From Schaalia suimastitidis DSM 15538 (GTDB lineage Bacteria; Actinomycetota; Actinomycetes; Actinomycetales; Actinomycetaceae): a DNA stretch of 64,000 nt. Below the pieces are notes generated by a model that saw only the letters and a program-made list of their open reading frames with translations, was not told the origin of the DNA and ran no database searches. The stretch covers positions 59,064 through 123,063 of the forward strand of contig NZ_KE386848.1 in the NCBI RefSeq assembly GCF_000429105.1, written 5' to 3'. The stretch's first letter is position 1, and each line of letters opens with the position of its first letter. Below, in pieces: positions 8,313 to 18,712 of this stretch. A program made the translations under genes and the position numbers.

Positions 8313-9410
8313 ATGACGCAAGCCCCTCAGGGTGCATTTGCTGCGGTAGCGCCTCTGCTTGAGGAATACACGCAGGTCGAAGCGCAAATGTCAGATCCGG
8401 CAGTACTCGCTGATCCTGCGGCGTTACGGAAAGCAGGACGACGCTTTGCCGAATTGTCCCGCACCAAAACTGCCTGGGACCGTTTCCGTAGCGCCCAAGA
8501 TGACGTGGATGCCGCCGAAGAACTCGCCGCTGAAGACGCCGCATTTGCCGAAGAAATCCCAGCGCTGCGTGCAGCCCTTGACGAAGCACGCGCCCACCTC
8601 ATCGACATCCTCGCCCCACGCGACCCCGACGATGCCCTTGATGTGATCCTTGAGGTGAAAGCAGGTGAAGGCGGCGACGAGTCCGCCCTATTCGCATCGG
8701 ATCTCGCGCGTATGTACAGCCGATACGCCGCTTTAAAAGGCTGGGTTGTCACAGAATTATCAGCAACCCACACTGAATTGGGTGGCTACAAAGACATTAC
8801 CTTGGCAATCCGCGCCAAGGGAACACCAACCCCAGAGGAAGGTGTGTGGGCGCACCTCAAATATGAAGGTGGCGTTCACCGTGTGCAGCGCATCCCAGTG
8901 ACCGAATCCCAAGGCCGCATTCACACCAGCGCCGCAGGCGTTTTCGTCATGCCCGAAGTTGAAGACGAAGGGGAGATCGAAATCGACCCCAATGACTTGC
9001 GTATCGATGTCTTCCGCTCTTCGGGACCAGGCGGACAAAGCGTCAATACAACCGATTCTGCTGTCCGCATCACCCACCTGCCTAGCGGCATCGTGGTGTC
9101 CATGCAGAATGAAAAATCTCAACTGCAAAATAAAGAAGCAGCCCTTCGAGTCCTTGCCTCACGCCTCGCCGCTGAAGCGCGAGCTAAACGTGAAGCCGCC
9201 AACGCTGAACAGCGTTTGTCCCAGGTGCGTACCGTTGACCGCTCGGAACGCATTCGCACGTACAATTTCCCAGAAAACCGCATCGCTGACCACCGCACCG
9301 GCTTTAAAGCCCATAACCTTGACCAGGTACTTGAAGGAAACCTTGATGCGGTGATTGCCTCGGCTATCAGTGCCGACGAGAAAGCACGCTTGGGGCAGGA
9401 CGGCGTGTGA
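8313..9410 (+). CDS. prfA: Peptide chain release factor 1
   Basis: Recognises UAA and UAG stop codons and triggers peptide release. The product is 365 aa. The catalytic GGQ lies in [20 protein letters not shown], and the stop-codon reading loop is [10 protein letters not shown] (P-V-T), the RF1-type tripeptide region. ATG at 8313 is taken because AAGGAT precedes it; the in-frame GTG at 8298 lacks a ribosome site. The stop overlaps prmC by 4 nt, coupling the factor to its methylase. Confidence 0.96.
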   Translation: MTQAPQGAFAAVAPLLEEYTQVEAQMSDPAVLADPAALRKAGRRFAELSRTKTAWDRFRSAQDDVDAAEELAAEDAAFAEEIPALRAALDEARAHLIDILAPRDPDDALDVILEVKAGEGGDESALFASDLARMYSRYAALKGWVVTELSATHTELGGYKDITLAIRAKGTPTPEEGVWAHLKYEGGVHRVQRIPVTESQGRIHTSAAGVFVMPEVEDEGEIEIDPNDLRIDVFRSSGPGGQSVNTTDSAVRITHLPSGIVVSMQNEKSQLQNKEAALRVLASRLAAEARAKREAANAEQRLSQVRTVDRSERIRTYNFPENRIADHRTGFKAHNLDQVLEGNLDAVIASAISADEKARLGQDGV

Positions 9411-10273
9411 CCGCCCAATACAGCCAACACGAACTCCTAAGGTGGGCTCGCGCATACCTCGGGTCACTTGAAGGCTCTGACCCTGGCGTTGACGCGCGTG
9501 TCCTCCTTGAGTGGGCGCTCAGCGTGGACAATCTGTGGGCGGCTCCCCAAATGGTGGGTGCCCATGCCGCAGAACGCTTCCGCAGCGCAGTGGCGCAGCG
9601 CCGTGCCCGTCGGCCGCTTCAACACATCGTGGGTCGTATGTGGTTTCGCCACCTTGTGTTGAGCGCACAAGAGGGCGTATTCATTTGCCGCCCCGAAACA
9701 GAGGTGGTTGCAGGTGCGGCAATTGACGAGGCGACACGACGTGCCGCTGACGGTGTTAGGCCCATCGTTGTTGACCTCTGTACCGGCTCGGGCGCCATTG
9801 CGCTTGCGCTCGCCACAGAGGTCGCAGGTGCGCAGGTTCACGCTGTCGAATTGATGGACGAGGCGGTAGCGCTGGCTGCGCGTAATATCGCAGAATTGGC
9901 CCCTGGCCTCGTCAAACTGCATCATGGTGACGCAACGTCGCCGACAATGCTGGCGCACCTCGATGGCACCGTGGATATCGTGGTCTCTAATCCGCCATAC
10001 GTGCCCACTGCGATGCCCGTCACCCAAAGTGAGGCCAGTGTCGACCCGGCAACAGCCCTTTACGGTGGGGGAGAAGACGGCATGGTTCTGCCTCGGGGGA
10101 TACTTACCCGCGCCTACCATCTCCTGCGCCCTGGGGGGCTTCTCGTGATGGAACATGCCGAGGTGCAGGCACAGGCGTTGCGTGAAGCTGCCCTTGCGAG
10201 CGGATTTAGTGAGGTGGCAACAGGCAAAGATCTTGCCGACAACGATCGCTACCTCAGCGCATGGCGCGGCTAG
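9407..10273 (+). CDS. prmC: Release factor glutamine methyltransferase
   Basis: Methylates the glutamine of the GGQ motif in RF1 and RF2 using S-adenosylmethionine. The 288 aa protein has a helical N-terminal substrate-binding part, motif [15 protein letters not shown] and the signature VVSNPPYVP that places the glutamine side chain. GTG at 9407 overlaps the prfA stop (GTGA). Confidence 0.95.
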   Translation: MTAQYSQHELLRWARAYLGSLEGSDPGVDARVLLEWALSVDNLWAAPQMVGAHAAERFRSAVAQRRARRPLQHIVGRMWFRHLVLSAQEGVFICRPETEVVAGAAIDEATRRAADGVRPIVVDLCTGSGAIALALATEVAGAQVHAVELMDEAVALAARNIAELAPGLVKLHHGDATSPTMLAHLDGTVDIVVSNPPYVPTAMPVTQSEASVDPATALYGGGEDGMVLPRGILTRAYHLLRPGGLLVMEHAEVQAQALREAALASGFSEVATGKDLADNDRYLSAWRG

Positions 10274-10277
10274 GTGT

Positions 10278-10301
10278 CCCACAGCATGTGGGCGACCCAC
10301 A
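10278..10301 (+). other. Mutually exclusive hairpin triplet after prmC
   Basis: CCCACA (10278-10283), TGTGGG (10287-10292) and CCCACA (10296-10301) are separated by 3 nt each, so the middle element can pair with either side but not both. There is no T-run after it. It lies five bases past the prmC stop in a 292-nt gap before the hppA remnant. Confidence 0.5.
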
Positions 10302-10453
10302 TATCGGCAGTAATGGCGGAACATGTGCGACGTGCGGGTCGTGTGGCTAGCCTCCACGCCGACAGTGAAGGGGCCAGAGCTGGCATTTTAAGACGACAGC
10401 ATTTGCACGTTGACGCGTGAGAAGGCTCCTCGTGACACGCGAGAACACCCTTT

Positions 10454-10479
10454 GATTACCTACCGGGATTACCTACCGG
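10454..10479 (+). repeat. Perfect 13-bp tandem duplication
   Basis: GATTACCTACCGG occurs twice head to tail, about 90 nt before the start of the hppA remnant. Nothing else coding is visible in 10274-10565. Confidence 0.85.
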
Positions 10480-10565
10480 CCAAACCCTTCCTCTTTGCGT
10501 GCCATCACCATAGACTGAAACACAGTGGGCAATGTCGCCCAGGGGTTACCGACGTGAGGCACACC

Positions 10566-12679
10566 ATGACATAGGAGTTCGCCAGCACCGCTTATCGTCC
10601 CGCATCGCTGTTATGTCGTCCGCTGCTGCTCACCATAGCCGGTATCGGTGTAACGATGATGCTCAGCAGTTGTGCACCGGCAGCGCATTACACCTCGGAG
10701 GAGTCCGCCTCGGCGCACGAACTGGGTGGCGGCGAAGCCAGCCTGGTCCTGCCTGAATTAGCGATCGCTCTTACCGGCGGTATTGACGCGCGTTTGCTCC
10801 TTGGCGTCGGGGCGTTGGTCTGCATCTTCGGACTTGGCTTTGGATGCTCATCATCCTTCTTGTACTGCCAGCGGACGTGGCGGGCGCTTGTTTTATTGGC
10901 TTCGCCATTGGGGAGTCACTGGGCGCCTCAGCACTACGCATCGCCGGAGGGATCTTCACCAAAATTGCTGACATCGGTGCTGACCTGATGAAAATCGTCT
11001 TCCACATTGACGAAGACGATCCGCGCAACCCCGGGGTCATCGCGGACTGTACAGGGGACAATGCTGGCGACTCGGTCGGACCTAGCGCCGACGGTTTTGA
11101 AACCTACGGCGTCACTGGTGTCGCACTGGTCGCCTTCGTGCTTCTAGCCGTGGAGGACGCTTTTCTTCAGGCGCACCTGCTGGTATGGATCTTCACGGTG
11201 CGCGCTGCGATGATCCTGGCTGCCTGGGGTGCATACGCGCTATGTGGCGCATGGGTGAGGGCAAAATGGGGTAATGCTGAACGCATGGATTTCGAGGCGC
11301 CATTAACGCTGTTGGTGTGGCTTACCTCGCTGCTCTGTATCGGTGCCACCTACCTTACGACATGGTTCGTCTTGGGTGGCCTTGGTGCAAGCACCTGGCT
11401 CACCTTAGCCACCATCATCACCTGCGGGACCCTTGCGGGTGCGCTCATACCAGAGCTGGTGAAGGTCTTCACTTCCACCGCTTCCCGCCACGCGCGTGAA
11501 ACCGTGAAATCGACCCGGCAGGGCGGAGCGAGCCTCAATATCTTATCGGGCATAGTCGCAGGCAATTACTCGGCGTACTGGCTAGGCATGGCCATCGTTG
11601 CACTGATGGGCGGAGCCTACCTGCTGTCGGGAAGTCTTGAGGACTATATGCTCGCGCCAGCGGTCTTTGCTTTTGGGTTAGTTGCTTTTGGTTTCCTTGG
11701 CATGGGGCCAGTGACTATCGCCGTTGACTCCTATGGGCCGGTGACCGACAACGCACAAAGTGTCTACGAGCTGTCACGTATTGACGAAATCAACGATATC
11801 GACCATGAGCTGCACGCCTCTTATGGCATAGTCCCGAGGTGGGATAAAGCGAAATTGCTCCTTGAAGATAACGACGGTGCAGGTAATACATTCAAAGCCA
11901 CCGCCAAACCCGTGCTGATCGGCACAGCCGTCGTTGGCGCAACGACGATGATCTTCTCCATCATTATCGGACTTACCGATCACCTTGCCACCGGCATTGA
12001 CAGGTTGTCGATCCTGCACGCACCATTCCTTCTTGGTCTCATTAGTGGCGGCGCAGTGATTTTCTGGTTCTCGGGCGCATCCATCCAGGCTGTCACCACT
12101 GGTGCCAATCGGGCGGTGGCCTTTATTAAAGAGTCGATCCACCTTGATGGAGGCGCACACCGTGCCTCAGAAGAAGATTCACGGCGTGTAGTCGACATCT
12201 GCACCCAATACGCCCAGCAGGGAATGCTCACAATTTTCCTTGCCGTTTTCTTTGCAACCCTGTCCTTCGCCTTCGTTGAACCCTACTTCTTTATCGGATA
12301 CCTCATCTCGATTGCCCTTTTTGGCCTCTACCAGGCGATCTACATGGCCAACGCAGGTGGGGCGTGGGATAACGCCAAAAAAGTCATCGAGGTTGATCTC
12401 CACGTGAAAGGCACCGCGCTGCATGACGCCTCTATCGTCGGAGACACCGTCGGTGATCCTTTTAAGGACACATCGTCAGTCGCACTTAATCCAATTATCA
12501 AATTCACCACGCTATTTGGCTTGCTGGCGGTGGAATTGGCTGTAAGTCTCAACGGTCGTGGTATGTCGTTGCTGGTCCATGCATTAGCTGCTGTCTTCTT
12601 CGCTATCAGCGTTATTTTCGTATACCGATCGTTCTACTCGATGCGTATCCCAAGTACCGCCAGTGACGCGGATGTCTAA
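10566..12679 (+). pseudogene. hppA: Decayed membrane-bound pyrophosphatase (ion-pumping), nonsense plus internal deletion/frameshift
   Basis: The intact enzyme couples pyrophosphate hydrolysis to ion pumping across the membrane. ATG at 10566 (GTGAGG upstream) is followed by ACA and then TAG at 10572-10574, a stop at codon 3. The same frame continues with a signal-like segment (PLLLTIAGIGVTMMLSSC) and the family N-terminus GEASLVLPEL, LLLGVGALVCIFGLGFG. At about 10845 it breaks. The +1 frame then opens at MLIILLVLPADVAGACFIGF and runs 611 codons to 12679 with all pyrophosphatase core motifs (ADIGADLMK, EDDPRNPGVIADCTGDNAGD, GDTVGDPFKDTSSVALNP). The conserved region between GLxFG and MLIILL, on the order of 150 codons in typical members, is missing. 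The 3' part is undamaged, so decay looks recent. The 10844-12679 frame could still be translated as a truncated protein. Confidence 0.85.
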
Positions 12680-12695
12680 AAACAGGGGAAAGATC

Positions 12696-13757
12696 ATGAG
12701 AATTGCCATTAAATACGACGATGTCCTCATCGACCAGGACGGCAAAATTGCAGGGCATGAAGCGGCCGATACCCTTGTGCGCCGACTGTTACGCATATTT
12801 CCTGGATCCATCGTCATTGCTGCCGCCGCGCGACGTGCTGACGGATTCGATGTGATGCCCCTGGAGATGCTTGACCCGAGTGACGTGGTTGTCATTAACA
12901 TGGATATTGCTGATTCGCCGCGCGTGTGGCGAATCCTTCGCGCGGGTAACCGCGTGCAGACGCCACCGACTGTGAGAATTATGAATTTTCTTTGGCGTGC
13001 CCTGCCTGACACCGCATCAGAGATCGAGATGGCAGCCACTGCACTGTCATGCGCATTATTTCCAACATTTGCAGGCTCGCAACTCAGCGCCAACGAAATC
13101 ACGGACCTTGTTCGTCGCTGGACGGTACAACCCCTCTACCAGAAAATGCGCGTGAAATGGGTCAACCTTGGTTTCAGGCTCGACCATATTCAGCCGCATC
13201 GGGATGCCGACACTCCAATTGTGCTTTACCCGTCCATTTACCTGTCGCGACACAAACATCCCGACCGATTCCTCGCCATTGTGGATAAGGCGCGTCGCAT
13301 CGTCCCAGCGCAGGTAGAGATGCGTTTGCACGAGAACCATTTGGTGTCAGAACGAGCAATGGATATCTCCAGTCGTGACTGGGTGTGGATGGGGCCCGTT
13401 ACAGCAACACGCCAATCCTACTGGCAGGCATTGGCGCGCACCACGGCCTTTGTTGCGACCGCCGACAACGTGTCCTACGCGCTGGCTTACATTGAAGCAC
13501 TGGGTGCTGGTGTGATCGGCATCCTTCCTGATAACGCCTCATCACGCTTAGTGGTCCCACCGGGATACCCCTTCCTGTACCGCGACGACAATGAAGCAAC
13601 AACGATGCTGATACGTGCATTGCGTGAACCAGAACGCTGCAGAAAAGACATTGATCAATGTGCGGGCGGATCCTTCGCGATGTGGATTGCACAGCACCAC
13701 TCTGATGATGCCTTCGACAAAGCGGTCGTTGCCTGTGTCGACGAATGGTTCGGATAA
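12696..13757 (+). CDS. Glycosyltransferase-like protein of unknown specificity
   Basis: A 353 aa soluble protein. The C-terminal half (VWMGPVTATRQSYWQALARTT, then ADNVSYALAYIEALGAGVIG and PPGYPFLYRDDNEATTMLI) looks like the nucleotide-sugar-binding half of a GT-B glycosyltransferase, with an E in the EALGAG position. The N-terminal half shows no clear motif. ATG at 12696 has AGGGGAAAGATC upstream; the frame is open from 12663 inside the hppA remnant. It sits before the Sua5 and WecA-like genes, which fits a role in cell-surface glycan assembly, but the assignment is only by pattern. Confidence 0.5.
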   Translation: MRIAIKYDDVLIDQDGKIAGHEAADTLVRRLLRIFPGSIVIAAAARRADGFDVMPLEMLDPSDVVVINMDIADSPRVWRILRAGNRVQTPPTVRIMNFLWRALPDTASEIEMAATALSCALFPTFAGSQLSANEITDLVRRWTVQPLYQKMRVKWVNLGFRLDHIQPHRDADTPIVLYPSIYLSRHKHPDRFLAIVDKARRIVPAQVEMRLHENHLVSERAMDISSRDWVWMGPVTATRQSYWQALARTTAFVATADNVSYALAYIEALGAGVIGILPDNASSRLVVPPGYPFLYRDDNEATTMLIRALREPERCRKDIDQCAGGSFAMWIAQHHSDDAFDKAVVACVDEWFG

Positions 13758-13805
13758 CGGGTGTCTACGAGGTAGTCACCATGCGCCAGAAAAGTGGGGG
13801 CGTGG

Positions 13806-13811
13806 CAGGAT
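13806..13811 (+). promoter_or_regulatory. Putative -10 box of a leaderless mRNA (Sua5 gene)
   Basis: CAGGAT lies exactly 6 nt before GTG at 13818, so transcription would begin at or next to the start codon. The intervening sequence is AGGTCC, so a weak ribosome site cannot be excluded. Confidence 0.4.
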
Positions 13812-13817
13812 AGGTCC

Positions 13818-14444
13818 GTGTTAAGACTTTACTGTCAGCGTGAGTGGAGTGCCAACGACCTGCAGGTGGCGGCCACAGCGGTGTCACGAGGCGACCTCCT
13901 GGTTCTGCCCACAGACACCGTATACGGCATCGGTTGCGATGCGACAAATGCCACCGCCGTTGCCACATTACTTGCAGCAAAAGGGCGCGGACGCCAGATG
14001 CCGCCGCCAGTGCTTGTTGCCTCCCCAGCCGATATCGACACGCTCTGTGTCAACGTACCTGCCGCAGCCTACCGGCTTGCCGAATGCTACTGGCCAGGGG
14101 CACTCACGCTCATCCTTCACGCAAGAACTGACCTTGGTTGGGACCTTGGCGACACGGGTGGTACCCTCGCGCTGAGGATGCCCGACCATGCCATTACCCG
14201 TGAGCTACTTGGCGTCGTTGGTCCTTTGGCAGTGACATCAGCCAATACCACCGGACACGCGCCGGCCACCAATATCGACCAGGCCACGCACTACTTCGGT
14301 GACACCGTAGCAGTGTATATCGATGCGGGACCAACAAAAGGCGCCGTCGCCTCGACAATCCTGGACCTTTCCAGCGGGGACATTTCCCCAATTCGTCTTG
14401 GCCCCATATCCTTGGAAGACATCGAACGCACGCTACAGGAGTAA
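13818..14444 (+). CDS. L-threonylcarbamoyladenylate synthase (Sua5/YciO/YrdC family)
   Basis: Makes threonylcarbamoyl-AMP from threonine, bicarbonate and ATP, the first step of the t6A37 tRNA modification. The 208 aa product has LLVLPTDTVYGIGCDA, AAKGRGRQMPPPVLV (the K-x-R substrate motif), GTLALRMPDH, VTSANTTG and VASTILDLS, all hallmarks of the YrdC fold. It lacks the extra C-terminal Sua5 domain, so the short TsaC form is meant. GTG at 13818 is chosen over 13794 on family length and the -10 placement. WecA follows after 8 nt. Confidence 0.9.
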   Translation: MLRLYCQREWSANDLQVAATAVSRGDLLVLPTDTVYGIGCDATNATAVATLLAAKGRGRQMPPPVLVASPADIDTLCVNVPAAAYRLAECYWPGALTLILHARTDLGWDLGDTGGTLALRMPDHAITRELLGVVGPLAVTSANTTGHAPATNIDQATHYFGDTVAVYIDAGPTKGAVASTILDLSSGDISPIRLGPISLEDIERTLQE

Positions 14445-14452
14445 CGCGCCCT

Positions 14453-15565
14453 ATGAAGGTTTACCTTCTGCTTGCATTGGTGGCGATAGGACTCACCCTG
14501 CTACTCACGCCGCTTGTGCGTTTGGCATGCCTGAAATGGAAGATCCTTCCTCCGCTGCGAAACCGCGACATTCAATGCACCCCCATCCCGCGCCTCGGCG
14601 GCGTGGCCATGACCATCGCTCTTGTAGTGACACTGCTTTTGGCCAGCAGAATCCCCTATATGGCTCCGCTATTTGCCACATCCGTGCCCTGGGCACTCAT
14701 GGGGGGAGCGGCAGGTATGTGTGTCCTTGGCGTTGTAGATGACATCGTGGAATTGGACTGGATGGCGAAGCTATCGGGACAAATCCTCATCGCAGGTCTC
14801 ATGGGCCTGGGAGGTGTCCAGCTTGTCTCCTTCCCCATATTCGGACTCACCATCGGATCGTCACGGATCTCGCTGGTAGTGACTGTGCTCCTTATCGTCG
14901 GCATCGTCAATTCGGTGAACTTCATTGACGGACTAGACGGCCTGGCAGCAGGCGTTGTTGGTATCGGCGCAGCTGCTTTCTTCGCCTATAGCTACATGCT
15001 CACCCGCATGATGGGCGCCCCCTCCTACGCCACCACCGCCTCGCTCGTTGTCATCGCATTAATGGGGGTGTGTATTGGCTTCCTGTGGTACAACTTCCAT
15101 CCGTCGTCGATCATGATGGGCGGCGGCGCTGAAACCCTAGGGCTTGTCCTGGCAGGGGTGGGCATTGTTGTCACCGGTCAAATTGATCCTGCGCTTTTAG
15201 GCAGTCAGCAGATATTCGTCAGTTTTCTGCCGATTATTTTGCCGCTGTCAGTGATTTCAATCCCGGTCGGGGACCTTGTCGTGACGTCAATACGCAGAAT
15301 GCTTGCCGGGAAAAGTCCCTTCCACGCGGACCGATCCCACTTCCACGATCGTCTCCTTGCAAAAGGGCATGGGCATCGTGGTGTGGTAGGCATCCTATGG
15401 GCATGGACCGCCATGATTGCAGTACCTGCTGCAGCACTGCTAATGGTTGATCTGCAGCTGGTCGCACTTGTGACGTGCCCATTCTTGATCCTACTCATCG
15501 TGTTGACACTGTACGAATTCCCGACCACGACATCTCACCCCACACTAAGCGAGGCTGAACAGTAA
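14453..15565 (+). CDS. MraY/WecA-type undecaprenyl-phosphate sugar-1-phosphate transferase
   Basis: A polytopic membrane enzyme of 370 aa with about 10-11 hydrophobic segments, expected to transfer a HexNAc-1-phosphate from a UDP-sugar to undecaprenyl phosphate and so start wall or surface glycan synthesis. Present are VLGVVDDI (DDxxD-like), NSVNFIDGLDGLA (NxxNxxDGxDGL) and HADRSHFHDRLL (the cytoplasmic histidine loop). The usual MGDxGS motif is replaced by MMGGGAETLG, one residue short and without the aspartate. The gene lies directly before atpI, an arrangement also seen in mycobacteria (rfe upstream of atp). The start is ATG at 14453 with CAGGAG upstream. Confidence 0.88.
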   Translation: MKVYLLLALVAIGLTLLLTPLVRLACLKWKILPPLRNRDIQCTPIPRLGGVAMTIALVVTLLLASRIPYMAPLFATSVPWALMGGAAGMCVLGVVDDIVELDWMAKLSGQILIAGLMGLGGVQLVSFPIFGLTIGSSRISLVVTVLLIVGIVNSVNFIDGLDGLAAGVVGIGAAAFFAYSYMLTRMMGAPSYATTASLVVIALMGVCIGFLWYNFHPSSIMMGGGAETLGLVLAGVGIVVTGQIDPALLGSQQIFVSFLPIILPLSVISIPVGDLVVTSIRRMLAGKSPFHADRSHFHDRLLAKGHGHRGVVGILWAWTAMIAVPAAALLMVDLQLVALVTCPFLILLIVLTLYEFPTTTSHPTLSEAEQ

Positions 15566-15993
15566 TGGCCACCCCAGGTATGTCCGCCCCCATTCATGCA
15601 GCGTTTATGCGTCTGGCCCGCACTTTAGTTGTGCTTGGGGCAGTGATTGTTTTGGTGGAAGTCGTCTGTGGTTTTGCTGTGGCAGCACAAGCGGGAACGG
15701 TTGTGATTGCGGCCTGCGCCAGCATTGTCCTTGTTGGCGCTCAAATCGTGACGCTTCGAGTCACAGTGAAGCATCCACAGATGCTCCTTGCTGGCGTGGC
15801 TGGAGGGTATCTGGTCAAAATTGTGCTGATATTTGGGGCCGTCAAACTTGCTGATTATCTGGGCTTCGATATCCGTTTCGTGGGCATAGCGGTGGTTCTC
15901 ACCGTTTTGGTTGTCTTGCAAATGGAAATCCTGAGCCTGATGAAATCGCGTATCCCCAACGTTGACCCACCTCGAAGTGACAGCGAGAACTGA
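15565..15993 (+). CDS. AtpI-like small membrane protein
   Basis: A 142 aa protein with four hydrophobic segments and a charged tail (DPPRSDSEN). It starts within the stop of the previous gene (TAATG) and precedes atpB by 158 nt. By position and topology it corresponds to the poorly conserved AtpI, proposed to help assemble the c-ring, but no decisive motif is visible. Confidence 0.6.
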   Translation: MATPGMSAPIHAAFMRLARTLVVLGAVIVLVEVVCGFAVAAQAGTVVIAACASIVLVGAQIVTLRVTVKHPQMLLAGVAGGYLVKIVLIFGAVKLADYLGFDIRFVGIAVVLTVLVVLQMEILSLMKSRIPNVDPPRSDSEN

Positions 15994-16067
15994 AAGCCCC
16001 CACTGCGCTCATCTACGGTTAACGGGTTCGATCTCACATCCGCGCACCGGAGCCACGGTCTAAGGCA

Positions 16068-16088
16068 TGTCCTAATCCTGTTAGGATA
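16068..16088 (+). promoter_or_regulatory. Putative atp operon promoter with inverted repeat
   Basis: TCCTAA and TTAGGA form a 6-bp inverted repeat with a 5-nt gap, and the second half leads into TAGGAT, a good -10 hexamer. It lies about 65 nt before the proposed atpB start. No strong -35 was found. Confidence 0.35.
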
Positions 16089-16151
16089 GGGGCGCTGTCC
16101 ACAATGACATGCACGGTCCATCAACGCTGAACGAGAACCGGGGAGGACACC

Positions 16152-17294
<1,143 letters not shown>

Positions 17295-17295
<1 letters not shown>

Positions 17296-17858
17296 TGAAC
17301 TTCCTCCTGCCAGCAGCGGGGGATGCGACATCAAGCGAGGAATATAACCTCCTCGCAGCCCCGCTCTACGAAGTTTTTTGGGCGGCACTGGTCCTGCTCG
17401 TGATCTGGCTTCTCGTCGGCAAATATGCGCTGCCGAAGATCTACGCCAAACTCGATGAGCGCGCCGCGCTGATTGAGGAAGGACTGAACGCAGCAGATCA
17501 AGCCAAAGCAGATGCAGCTGCTGCCGAGCGCGAACGTGACGAACTGCTGCGCCAAGCGAATGCTGATGCACATGCCGTGCGTGAAAAAGCCAGCGAAGAT
17601 GCCAAAGGCATCATCGCTGCTGCACGTAGTGAAGCCAGCGCTGAAGCCGCACGTATCCTCGATAATGCTCAGCGGCAAATCCTTGCTGAAAAGCAAGCCG
17701 CCGAAATCAGTCTGCGGACAGACGTTGGTTTGCTTGCGACCGAACTTGCTGAGCGTATCGTGGGTGAACATCTGTCAGATGCGGCGCTCACCTCACGCGT
17801 TATCGACCGTTTCATGGATGAGCTTGAAGCGCAAAGCACGGTGACGGAGAAAGCCTGA
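17295..17858 (+). CDS. atpF: ATP synthase F0 subunit b
   Basis: A peripheral stalk protein of 187 aa. One N-terminal membrane helix (FWAALVLLVIWLLVG) is followed by a long charged coiled coil rich in Ala, Glu and Arg. It overlaps the atpE stop (TGATG) and the atpH start. Confidence 0.95.
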
Positions 17859-18676
17859 TGATAACTGCACCGGAGTCGATATCTGACGATATGCGCCATG
17901 CCATTGGCGACATCCTCGCGCCCAGTGCGTGTGATCGGATGCGAGTGGCAGAAGATATCTTCGGTATTTCGGACATCCTGCACTCCGATGCGCGCCTGCG
18001 TCGCGCTCTTTGCGATCCTGCCCGCGCGGCAGCTGACAAAGAAGAGCTACTTCGCCATGCTTTTGCGGCCTCGATTCAGCCAGCATCGCTTAAGATTGTC
18101 AACCTTGTGGCGCATAGGCACTGGTCTTCGCCTGAACATATTCCTGTCGTCGTTGAAGCTTGCGGTGTTTATGTTGTCCTAGTGGCAGCGCAGCACGCCA
18201 ATGTGCTACCTGAACTGGAAAACGAGCTTTTGCAACTTCAAGAAGTGCTGGCGGATAACCGTGATCTTCGCGTCGAACTGTCCGATATGGGGCACGGCAC
18301 AGCACATGAACGGGGACAGCTTGCTCAGAAGATCTTCGGCAAGTACCTCACCCCCTACAGCAACCGGCTCCTGCGTCGTGCGGTTGGGCGGACGGCACAT
18401 GGCCGCCTCTTGTCGAAGTTGCGGCACTACGCTGAACGGGCCGCGGCGATGGAGGAACGCGCACTTGTCAGCGTGCAGTCTGCGGTTCCGTTGAGCCAGG
18501 AACAGGTGACGCGCCTGCGTCGACTCATGTCAGCACGTCTTGGCCGCGAGGTCAGCCTTGCCATCACCATCGATCCGAAGGTGATTGGCGGTTTCCGTCT
18601 CCTCACCGGCACTGAGGCTGTAGATGCCACAATCGCTGCGCGCCTCGCTGAACTTCGCCGATCCTTGGTCGGCTAA
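17858..18676 (+). CDS. atpH: ATP synthase F1 subunit delta
   Basis: Links the peripheral stalk to the F1 head. The 272 aa length is the long actinobacterial form (about 180 aa elsewhere). The conserved C-terminal stretch SAVPLSQEQVTRLRRLMSAR and IDPKVIGGFRLLTG identify the family. ATG at 17858 overlaps the atpF stop. Confidence 0.95.
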   Translation: MITAPESISDDMRHAIGDILAPSACDRMRVAEDIFGISDILHSDARLRRALCDPARAAADKEELLRHAFAASIQPASLKIVNLVAHRHWSSPEHIPVVVEACGVYVVLVAAQHANVLPELENELLQLQEVLADNRDLRVELSDMGHGTAHERGQLAQKIFGKYLTPYSNRLLRRAVGRTAHGRLLSKLRHYAERAAAMEERALVSVQSAVPLSQEQVTRLRRLMSARLGREVSLAITIDPKVIGGFRLLTGTEAVDATIAARLAELRRSLVG

Positions 18677-18712
18677 TTATTTTCACCCACATACAACACG
18701 AAGGAACGCTCA

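Noticed and set aside
9464-10357. 297-codon minus-strand frame opposite prmC
   Set aside because: Composition and position are those of a shadow frame of prmC.
15994-16151. Possible tRNA (GGTTCGATCTC near 16027)
   Set aside because: The T-loop-like string is not accompanied by acceptor, D or anticodon stems.
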